Below, piece by piece: positions 45,001 to 57,000 of a stretch of DNA of 64,000 bases. The notes beneath the pieces were generated by a model. It saw only the letters and a program-made list of their open reading frames with translations. It was not told the DNA's origin and did no database searches. Source of the stretch: Henricia sp. BOLD:AAB3569 (taxonomy: Eukaryota; Echinodermata; Asteroidea; Spinulosida; Echinasteridae); assembly GCA_037783545.1 (NCBI GenBank), contig JBBELK010000009.1, positions 3,162,001-3,226,000 on the forward strand, read 5' to 3'. A program made the translations under genes and the position numbers. Each line of letters opens with the position of its first letter. Position 1 is the stretch's first letter.

Positions 45001-48000
45001 GGTGATTTATTGCTCCCTTTTTGACCATTTTTGTGGAAATAAAGAAATGTCACACTTTGTTCCTCAACTTCACGGAATGACCCATTTAGAAATTATAAAC
45101 AAACTCACTGTTGCTATTTACATCTTCTTCGTGTGGGACATCGTATATTTCATCACAGTCCTCTGGAGCTAATATAAAAAATTGTTACGATGTAACAAGG
45201 TTTTCTTGAGACCCACACTGCCAGCCACATAGAATCTGGGACTAATTTAAATAACATTTATCATTAAATAATATTTGTTCGAAAAACATTTCACCAACAT
45301 TTTTTTTGGCATACACTGGCTAAATCGTCAAGGTGTGACAGGGTCATTAGCAAAAAAAACCAAAACATAATTTTCACTGTTGGGAGGGCGATGAATTATT
45401 AAAAATAATTATGTGGGACAAGAGTGGGTGCAAGGGCAAGGGGTGGGGGAAAGGGGTGGGGGCAAGGGATAGTGGAGTGTGGATTAGCCTTTTGCATGTT
45501 TTCCATGAATAGCGTATGTAGTTCTTTTCCCATGTACACTTAGTATCCACTTGACCAGACTAAGTTTTGTTGCTATGTGGTACACGCGGCAGGTGTGAAG
45601 TACAGAATCAATACCGTGCCCTCCGTACGAGAGAACGGCACAAATCAATCAGTCTGTTGGTTTCTAGGCAATAGCAACAACATAGTGTGAGACTGTAGGC
45701 ATTTACTTACATGTAAAAGTAAATAATTCAGGGCGCTAGCCATTATGCATATGTTACATGCAAAAGGCTGATTGGGAAGGGTTGGTGTGGATTGGGAAGG
45801 GTGGGTGTGGATTGGGAAGGGTGGGTGTGGATTGGCAGGGGTGGGGAGCGGATTGGGAAAAGTTGGGTAGTCACTTGCTTGATGCACTCAAAATGGTGTA
45901 GAATAGGGAAGGGGTGGGGGTGGGGGGAAGGGGTGGGGGGTGGGGGTGGGGGAAGGGGTGGGGGAAGGGGTGGGGGGAAGGGGTGGGGGGAAGGGGTGGG
46001 GGATGTGGAGAGGGGAGGGGGGAGGTCTGCCGCAAAATCATGAATTTTTCAAACATGTAAGCGCATGATAACACATGCACCATGTCAAATTATGCCAGCA
46101 CTGCCACAAGCTGGGTGGCCTTGTAAAAAACATTACCGCCGATTTGGAAAAATGTTTTATACCACAGCAGACCTAGAGTATGGATAGATTCACACAGCCT
46201 TTTTGCATGTAAATTTGACGCACGTCCGGTCACTTTGGGGAAAAATCAGCATAGGGGAATTTGCAGTAAAATGACACTGAATACCACAAAATCAACTTGG
46301 GTGTATGAAGATTTTATTTTTGTGATTTTGTGATTTTCAGTGTTGTTTCATTCCAAATTCCCTCCACACTGCTTTCTCTCAAAGCGTCGCACATCAGATT
46401 TATGCGCAAAAAGGACGAGTTTAAATCCAACTTTTTATTGGCATTTCTGAGCTAAAAAAATTCTCTTAGCACAAAATTTCAATTTGTTTTGCAGAAATGG
46501 GTTACCGGCAACAATTTCATCTTAACTTGGTATCTTAGCAATCACAGCTGAATGCCAGTGTACATTCAATCTTTGCTGGTAACCCATTTTGGCAAAGTAA
46601 ATTAACTGTGGCGAGCAAATTTTGTTGTGCTTAAAGGCACAGGCTCGTCAGCAATGCGCGCGAGCCAAATTCGTGCCACGAAATACTCAGCTCCATGCCT
46701 TTGCTATGGAGCTGTGCATTTCGTGTCACGAATTTGGCGCGCATGCATTGCTGACGAGCCTGTACCTTTAACAGCACAGTGAGCTTGATCAATGCTGTTA
46801 CTTTTAAGGGGAGTTCACACTATCGCGGAAAAATCACACTGTTCCATTGGTTTGTACACAAACTGGTTTTCCGCTTCTGCGCGGCCTATCGCGACGCGCA
46901 AAACGTTTTGAGCTGGGTCAAAGTTCAAATCTGTTGAACTTTAACCGCGGTGCGCTGACCTTTCCAACGCGCAGCCAATGAGGTATCAGAGAAGCCCCAA
47001 GATACCAGAACTGGAATTTTCAATTTTGGAATAATCGGTGATTGGGAGCTCATGCAATGCGGTGAGCGCAGCGCAAAAGTGTGATTTTTCTGCGATAGTG
47101 TGTATCCGCCTTTATGCTCTTCTATCCGCTTGGGACACAATTTTATTTCTGAAGTTCGACCAGACCTGATAATGGCTTACCGTAGGACGCATTCATCTGT
47201 TCGCTTGGCACTTCGTAGGTCTGATCAAATTCTTCCTCTACATGATCTATAGGCAGTGCAAGGGGGACGGGAAGCAACGAAAGACGGCCAAGTGTGGGCA
47301 ATATGATTGGTTAATAGAAAGCGGCGGTGATTGGAAAAGCGGTTAATATATTGATATAAAGTGTATGATGATGATATAAAAGCAGAATAAAGGTTGAAAA
47401 GTTATGCCGGAAATGGAAGTATTGGGGGAAAAGGTGTGGGAAAAACAACCTTGAATAACATTCAATGAAACAGCCCAATCATGCTTAACAACAATGTATG
47501 CTAAAAATGTAGACATCGTTTACGATGCAGGCAAAAATGGTGCTTGCTTAGGGATATTAGACTTGTACATGTCTGCTTCGCTACTCGATACAGTCTTGGT
47601 CTGCTCTATGTCATGGCGACTAGACTTGCACAAGTTTGCTTCGCAAAATTACTGAATTAATTGGGGGTGCTCGTTAAAAAAAATACGGCCCGCTGGAAGG
47701 GCAAAAAAGCAGAAAAAAAAATGTGGATCGCGGAGCACACAACAAACAAAGCAAAAATCCGCTAAAAATTTGAGATTTCACAATAAAAAACAGAAAACTC
47801 CCAAATCCAGTCGTGTCGTTAAAATTCCGGAAATCGGAAAATGAATTCTGTAAATTTTATTCAAAGATATTTTCCAAGGTGCAATTGTTCCCAAGCACAA
47901 ACAATACACCCTGAAGCTGCACAAGTAAACCACCACAATAATACCTGTTGCGTTGTTTGTATGGCATCTGCATAACACACGCAACCAGTACAAGCATACA

Positions 48001-51000
48001 AACAACACATACGATACAGTCCCAGAAATTCTAATCTGTCACCTAAGCTTGGTGTCTAAGGCCGGGGTCACACGAAAAATTCTCGTAATTAGTCGATTGT
48101 GATACGATTGTAATATTTTCAACGACGACCGGGGTCAGACGACAAACTTATTATAATCAGATTGTAATCATATTACAATAAAGTGGGGTCACACGAGCAA
48201 CATAATCTCGAAATCGTATTGTAATCCATCCATTCCCCGTGCGCGTGTTGCGTGCTTGCTGCCTGCAGTGTGCCACGCGCGTGCTGCTCCTAACGCCCTG
48301 GGAAAAGTAGGCCAGGCGAGCGCAGTGAGGCAGAAAGCACGCGTGCACACGAGGGGAAATGGATAAGAATTCTCGTCGTTGACCGATTGTGATACGGAAA
48401 TGGATGAGAATTCTCGTCGTTGACAGATTGTGATACGATTAGAATAGATTTGGGGTCACAAGAGACACAAAATCTTGTAATCGTACTATAGTAATACTAC
48501 AATAAGTTGGGATGTCGTAATTCGTGTTAAACTATTGGTAAAATCTGTCTATAGTGGCCACTTTCAGGACCATAAAACTGGCCACTATCAACAGGTGTCC
48601 ACTTTACAAAGGTTGCATTAGCATTATACCATGTATACATGTACACATGCCATCTGTGACCAAATTTGGATGGCCACTATAAGCAGGTGGCCTCTTTATC
48701 CAGTGGCCACTGTAGACAGGTTTTACTATAATTTAACATTTGTGGCAACAGTGTTCATGTAAAAACTAACCTGTATTGGGTGCAAGGTACAACATACTGG
48801 AGTCGTCCTCCCTCCCAGAGGCGCATGAACTCTGTCAATGAAACACGAGATGCATGAGTGTCAAGGTTGAACAATATAGAGGCTTTGCATGGTGGAGTCA
48901 GTAAAATTGTGCTGCAGCAATTTTTTTGTGAAGTGCGGTTTTTAGAAGAACTGGTTCACATCTAGTGTACGACTTGAGCACACCGGTATAAATATTGCGA
49001 AGACCAGGGACCGATTTCACTAACGCTTAGCGATGATCGCTAATGCCCAAATCCATCGCTAAACTCGAAATCCATCGCAACTTAGCATGCAATGGAATTG
49101 AAGTTACCGATCGTTCTTGCGATGATCGCAAATTTTAACGTTAGTGAAATCGGCCCCAGTTGGTTGTTTTTTTTGTTTTTTTGAGCCACTGTTCTAAAAT
49201 CGATTTTTCTGACATGGTGCACCACAAATCATATAGAAACTTGGCCAGCACAATATTTCGACCCAGGGTTGGGCCAGGGATCAGGGTTGGTTCAGGGTTG
49301 GTTCAGGGCTGGCCCAGGGTTAGGCCAGGGCTGGCCCAGGCTAGCCCAGGGCTGGGCCAGGGCTGGCCCAGGGTTGGGCCAGGGCTGGCCCAGGGTTGGG
49401 CCAGGGCTGGCCCAGGGCTGGCCCAGGGTTGGGCCAGGGCTGGCCCAGGGCTGGACCAGGGCTGGACCAGGGCTGGACCAGGGCTGGACCAGGGCTGGCC
49501 TAGCTAGGGTTGGCCCGGGGTTGGCCAAACTGGCACAAAGAGTTGGCTCAGGCCTGGCATGCCACAGGTGGCCCACCCCTGACCAGCTCTGGGCCAACTC
49601 ATGCTAGCTCCGGACCAGCCTTGTTAATTGTCACCCGGGCCAGGGTTGGGCCAAGGATGGCTAGGCGACAGCTAGCTCAAAGTTGACAGTCAGTCGGTCC
49701 AGCACTGCCAGGGTCGGCTGGGCTATCTATGGGCCAAACCTTGCTCGTTCTTGCCATCTCTGGGTCAGGCCTAAGCCAGTGGTCTTGTGCTGACTTCACC
49801 ATGCAAAGCCTAAAGTCCTGCATGAACAAGTGTATAGGTGTTTTGTGCATGACATGACCATGTTCACACACTTGGCCGTTATGGTTTCTAAGTGGTGTCT
49901 GCTGCCAAGCTTGTGCATGTAATGCTCAGATGAGTGAACAAATGTGCTATAGCCCATCTTTGCGATTACAAATGTACCTATGAAAATGTTATATAATGTA
50001 ACACTGCTCCAAATGTTTTGTTGAAAATGTCAGCATGGCGGGGTGGTCCAGTGGATCGTATTCAAAACCTTGGTAAGTTCTAAAGGTAGTGGGTACCTGA
50101 GCGGGTAGTGAATGCTGATGTGTTTGATTAGCCATTGAGTGCATGGCCTGATAGGCAGCCGGGGCTGTATACTCCCCAGGGGGATGAGATGGTGAAAGGA
50201 ATGGTTTAATGGAGCCCTATGATCAGGGGTAATAATAATGTTGGCATCTTGATCGGGGTTTTGCCAGATAAGTGGGCTGAATGCTGCGCATGTCATCTCA
50301 GCAGGTGAATGGTTCTCGACCATACTCCTGCAGTATTTCTTCCCAATAGCTAGTATGGGAGCGCGTGTGGTCTAGTGGGTATGAAGCGGGACTCCCAATC
50401 GGAGGTTGTGGGTTCTAGCCCCACTATGACCAACGTGTCTGTGTCCCTGGGCAAGACACTTAATTAATCCCAGTTGCTTCGTCAACCCAAGCGATATTTG
50501 GGAAGCTGTTAAGGGGAATGTCACAATCTAACTGCTGATAGGGTTGAGCGTCTGGCCAGCAGCCACCTAGTTGAAGTGAAATGGTTCTGGTGATTCCCTG
50601 ATGGCAGCGATAATAATAATGGCAACAGCGCCAGGAACACCCCGCAGGGTGGACATGTGCGCTATACAAGAATCCACCATTATCATTAACCATTTCTGCG
50701 GTGGTTCTATTCACTCGTACCCATGTTGGATGCATGTAGTATGAATGCTTATGTTTTTATGTGGACCTGTGTCGATAGCATGATAATGTGCGACTGCTTA
50801 CTGATGTCAAGCTGAAACAGATGACATACACTGTTCATTATTAGTTATCCCATGAGCGCGAGTGGAATACGGCATCATGTTGTGTGTCTGTGTCCCATAT
50901 ACCATGAGGCCGAAGGCCGAGTGGGATATGGGACGCAGACGCACTACATGATGCCGTATTCCATGAGCGTAAGTGTTGTAAGTGTTCTATGATGTAATGA

Positions 51001-54000
51001 AACATGATTCAACAGATGTGATCAACCGTTGTAATTTTTACTAAATGTAGTTGCCGTCGGAGCTCGTGCCTTAATGAAGACGGTACTGGATAGCTTCTAG
51101 CTTTCTGCTTGCGAGCCAGGATTTGAGAGAGTTCGGCTCTGAAGAGGGGGTTCGACGACTGCAAAAATCAGAGATTATTTTAAGCAAATAATTTTCAGCT
51201 TTTTCAGGAAGAACGGCTGGTCCTTCTTAATAAGAGAATAAACGTTAGAAATCTGCTGTTTAATACCATACAACCATTATACTCCTATACTTGGTCAGCG
51301 AAAAAAAATCTTCAAAATTTTGCAACAGTGAACTTTATCATTTGGCTATAGACCGTATCAACTAGCTGCCATCTTGTAGGGCAGTTTCTTTGTTCTGTGA
51401 GGTCATGCAAGGTTGCACCTTTTGTGCTTACAGTCAGAAGTTAGAAACCCAACATGGCCCTCTAACGGGGATCACGTCAACCCACATCGCAAATGCGGCA
51501 ATCATGCAGGGGTACGTTTTTCTTTGGTATAACAGTTTTATCAGAAATCAACAACTGAAAAAGTTCAACAGTTCAGTTTTATAATTTGGCCAAAGCAAAT
51601 TTATTTTTCCAAGACAACATACCAAATTTGTAGCTGACGATGTCGAGGACAGAGTGTAGCTTGTGACACGTCCTGCAAGGAGGATGAACAAATATAATAA
51701 ACTATCTGTCAACCAGGGAATAAGCAATTAAAGTGACTTGAAGCAGCCATATCTCTACATATTTTGATCCAGTGTACACCATACCTTTTGAAAAATGGCA
51801 ATGTTAGGCCCATTTCAAAGTTCCCGCTTATGCCGTGTCGAATAAAATTAAATTTAGCACAACGGAAGCACGGTGTAAGCACGGCAGTGGTTTCAAACGT
51901 TGAACTAATTCCAAACTCCCAGTCGAACTTAAATACATCCAACATGGCGGATGAGGCGTGTGCACGTCACGCACGTGTGTTTTCCATTCTGTCCATTGTA
52001 AGTCGCCACATTTATTGTTTTGATGCGCTTGTTTGTTGGTTATTTCTTTGCTCGCATACGCGCTGCGAGCATGCGCAATCCTAATTGTGAACACAATTGC
52101 GGACCAATTTTGAACTGGAATTAAATTTGACATGGCAGAAGCACGATGTTTGAAACTGCGCCGTGCTACTGCCACACTAGATAGACCGTATCGAATAGCC
52201 GCCATTTCGTGGGGCACCTTTTGTTACTTAAACCGTTCAACAATGGAAGCACAATATGTGCATCCATGCATGTCCTCAAGGAACAAAGAAACTGCCCCAC
52301 ATAATGGCGGCTATTCGATACGGTCTATTGAGACCCTGTCGAGCTAAATTCTTCTGCCATGCCGAATTCAATTTGCAGAGCCAAATGGTTTCAAACGTCT
52401 ATCTTGTGCCGTGTCAAATTTAAACAATGAATTTAATTTGACACGGCACAAGCACGGCGTTTGAAACGGGCCTTAGAAAATAATTTCCAGCAGGGCTATA
52501 AATTGTTTCAGGTTAACAGATATCAAAGTGACAAATCAGCAAAATTAGTGTTACGCATGGGGCATTCTTTGGTTGACGCAAAAATCTTGCGTGGTCGATA
52601 TGTGCGCTACATGTATGTTGGTCTTTCTTTAAAAAGTGTGACATTTGATGTCCCCCGTTACACCTGATGTGTTATTTTTCGTACAAAAATCATTAAAATT
52701 GCTTTTAATCCATTTTGTATGAATTGTACTTTATGTACTCACTCTTTGAGATGGAAAGTATTTAAAGGTGTCCTGAATTTACAAAAACAATATGTATAAT
52801 GTAATGGGGGACACCAAAGCTGGACCCCTAATTTATAGAAAGACCCATATATGGGACTCTAGCATTTTCCTCATTTATTAGAGGCTAATTTCATGGTGCT
52901 TTCTTTTGCAGAAAATATTAATATAAAAACAATCAACTCCAGAAGTGTCACAACATAATAAGGGGAACAGTGTGTCAAGTTTTCATGGAATGACCTGTGT
53001 ACAGATATATATATGGATTTACCATGTGTGTTTCCTTGTGATGAGGGGCTATCCGTTGGCTCGAACTCAGCGATCTGCAAAAGCACAAAATGTTTAGATA
53101 ACTGGGGTTATTCAGCAACTGATATTTATTTCCTTGATTGGTATCTGTGAACAAATGAGTGCACGAAGTTCATAAGCAACGGGGGGAAATGAAGTGTTCT
53201 TAACAAATGCAAAGCGAATATATGTTGGATTTACAGGGTGTCCTTAAAAAAGGAAACCCATCTTTAAATGCAAATTATCAGAAATCTGTGCAATATTTCA
53301 AAAAGAGGTGTGTATGTAGGGAAAGTCCAGACTGTCCTCTGTCCAATGGTACCAGGGTCATTATGTAACTGTCATGCATGAGTGAGCAAACATGGCCATT
53401 ATGAAAGGTGGTGAAATCATCACTGTGACAAGTTAGCATTTCACTTGAAAGGGGGACAAGGGCAATAGACTGCCGAAGTGAATACGTCACCTTTTGTTGG
53501 TTGCCTAGGCGATTGGCTCTAAACTAAAAATCACTGAACCGTGTCCCTGTGCTTTTGCAATGGTACTTTTGCCGACGGCCATGATAGTTTGGAGCCAATT
53601 GCCATGGCAACCACGTCACACTTCGGCTGTCTATGAAGTGATGATAGGACATTTCTTTTCAAACCTTACCTTACAGATCAATTCAGGGGTGTGTACTGTG
53701 CCCGCGACATGCCCACCATTTCTCTCAATACACAGCTCACATCGTCTCCTCATGTCTCTGACTGCTCGTCTTCATTCAAAATGCGTGTTCTCAACACTTC
53801 ATTGCCCTTATCCCACTTTCAAGTAAAGTGCTAACTTGTCACAGTGATGATTTCACCACCTTTCATAATGGCCATGTTTGCTCAGTCATGCATGACAGTT
53901 ACATAATGACATAACATAGGGGCTAGGTTTAATTTTTAAAGGCAGAGGCTAGTCAGCAATGCGCACGCGCCAAATTTGTGCCACGAAATACGCAGCTCCA

Positions 54001-57000
54001 TGCCTTTGCTATGGAGCTGCGTATTTCGTGGCACGAATGTGGTGCGCGCGCATTGCTGACGAGCCTGTGCCTTTAATTGGCTAGGCATTACTACTTTGAC
54101 TGGTTCCAAACAAAACGAACGTCTCACCTCTTCATCATCGGAAAAATCACTGTCCCAACCCTCATCTGCAGAAGAAAAAAAATAAAAACATGAAAAATTT
54201 GTCCACTATAATTTTATTCAAGTTTACAAAAGTTCTGCAAGATCCCATCAACCAATCGCAAGTCTGACAACATAAATGCAAAAGACTTGACTTGAGATGT
54301 TGTTGCTATGTAATGTGACCGGGCACACGCTGCATGTGTGAAGTACAGAAACAATACCGTGTTCACAGTAGGAGAGAATGGCATAAAGCAACCAGACCGT
54401 TGGTTGTTAGGCATTGGTGTGCACCACGTAGCAACAACAGCATATGTGACTTTAAACTGCACCTCCATTTAAAAGTAAAGAAAGGTTACACAGAAAAAGG
54501 ATAACTAAATTCTCAACCTCACACCATGTTTACACTGGTCCGGAGCTCAGGATCAAGATTGATCCCCTGATAAGAATGTGTCAGTGTTAATCGCGTTTAC
54601 ATTCTGTAGTTGATCTCGAGCGCGGCGCCAGAAGTTGCAGTCAAAGGTCATGCTGTATGCGTGCATGTACAGAACAAAAAATGTGCATGTACATGTACAG
54701 TGTGCAAGGACACTTGAATTTCGTGGGCTTTTCCCCCACAACGGCTGTGGAGTAGATGCGGTGATGATTAATTGCTTATCTAACCGCAAACTGATCCTGA
54801 TCTCGGGGTTCGACCCTCTGCCGACGCGAGACCAAAATCTGATCCGGGGGCCAATTTAGTCCCGAAAGCATTTACACTCAGTTTGTGATCCGGAGCTGAT
54901 CCCGAGCTTGAGATCAAGTGTAAATAGGCTTTCAGACAATCTTTCCACATGCCTACGTACCGTCGCTGCCTTGGTCGTCCCTTGATGCCTGTCGGTTTGT
55001 CGCAGGTCCCCTGTAGTCTGGTTTCGGTGCCTGTGGTGGTTTCTTCTCAGTTCCCCATCTACAGTTTCATTATGAAAGAAATTTGTCATGGTTCATAAAT
55101 GTCACGGTTAACCAATTTGTGGAGAACCGTGGCCGAGTGGTTCGGGTCGCTGAGGCACAACACTGAGGTGAAAGCTTTGTGTCACCTGCGCCCTTGAGCA
55201 CAGCATTTTTACCCCTTCCGCCGCGTTCACCCTCTTCCCCCATCCCCCACCCCTCCAGGTTCCCCTAGCTGCACCAACCACGACGCACGGGGTTGACCAA
55301 CAGGTCTCCTCCACCCGGCCCCTTAGGGTCCTTGGCACTGAGGATCCGATCCGCCGGATCCAATAGGGAGAAGCGAACCACGTGGTCATAGGGGCGCAGC
55401 TGGTGCACTCAGATCAAGCAGGTAATAACCCTCCCCACATGGTCTATCCAGCTGTACCCGAAGATGCGGCGAAGGGAAGTAGTCAGGAAGGCGTCCAGTC
55501 ATTGCCTCAACCCACTGGTCAAGGTCAACGTTTCACTTGCGTAAAGCAAGACAGGCAGGACCAGCGAGCAGAAGACTCCGACTTTCGTCCATCTGCTCAA
55601 ATGCCGAGAGCACCAAGAGCATTTTAACCACAATTAAAAGGAGTGTAAAGCTGTCCATAAACCCAAAAAATAATTTCAAAAAAATTTATTTTTCATTCAG
55701 ATTGCTCACTGAATGTTACTTCTTTTCTTAATTTTTTTTTGAAAACTAACATTTTGAAATAGCATTTATGCTATTTCAAAATGTTAGTTATAAAAAGAAT
55801 CAGTTATAACTGATTCTTTTTATAAATCACGTGATCAACAACAACACTTAAATGCATTTTTCTTCCCCCAGGAGCAAGAAGAGAAAAGTTTGTCAAAATC
55901 TGAAAGTGTTTTTACTTAGCAGTAGCTAAATCAATCTTCTGCAAATAAAACGGCTCAATTTCACGGCAGATAATGCAGCTTAGCAAATCTCTGTGCTTCG
56001 GAAAAACACCAGTCAAAAGTAGTAGACTACCAAAGTGTTACGTCAATTGCCAAGGTAACTGGATCAACACATTCACTGGTAATCTAAAACTTCCATTGCT
56101 AAAGCACAGGGAAACAGTTCACTGGTTTGTTGTGTAGACCCAGTAGCCTTTAGCAACACACAAAGGATGGCATTTTACAGATGACATGAGCTGTTAACAT
56201 GTTTTTGTAAACTACATGTACAGTTCTGTACCGAGCAGTAGGCCAAGCTGTATCATAACTGTGACCCGATGTTCAGTTTCTAGCACTTGAGTTCAAATGG
56301 CAATAAAAGCCCACATTACCCTGGAAATGAGATCTTAGACTTCTTCCCAGTCCTCCGATTCTCCTTTACTTTGTTTATTTGTCTCCACAACATCCTGAAA
56401 TATAACAAAAATTAAACATGTTAGGCGCGAGGTCAAAACAGAAACGGTCTGTATACCGGTAAACTATTCAATGTAATCCCTCTTCAAATCGTTTCTCTGT
56501 TGACATAAAACCGCGTGCCGGTTTGAACGTAATCATTTCCAACTTGCTGGGTTGGTCGATGATTGACAGGTTTACAACTAGCCGCCTGCACGAAGGGAAC
56601 AAAAGGCTGCTTCTGGCCGACGACTTCAAAGGGAGCCCCCCGACCCTCCAGCTGGGCGCACCTCGGGGTATGAATAGGTTGTGGTTAAACACCCTTGTTC
56701 GGGCGGTCACGTGATAAACAGTGGCAGCGAGTCAGCCAGGAGTAGTCCCCTTATACTGATACGTATGTAATGTGGACAGACCTTATCAGGGAAAATTTGT
56801 ACACAGCCTACAGGGTTTACAGAAATGTATGTTGTAGGACTTTTTTTCTTACTCCTTGGGGTAAAAGTTATTTCCTCGGTTTAGCTGGATAATTTAAAGA
56901 TAAAATTAAGACATTTGAAGTGAACTTGGACCGACATGTAAGATCTTGTATGTCACAGAAATGTACCCCATGTGGAAAGACCCATATACAATGTGCATAT

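Noticed and set aside
45792-46083. Gly-rich and Pro-rich open frames
   Set aside because: Low-complexity G-rich array; no splice signals, no conserved residues.
49160-49607. Long plus- and minus-strand open frames with Gly-Pro-Gly-Leu-like repeats
   Set aside because: They are translations of the GGGCTGGCCCA minisatellite in a gene intron; open in several frames and both strands at once.
55382-55627. Plus-strand open frame
   Set aside because: Antisense of the LINE reverse-transcriptase remnant.
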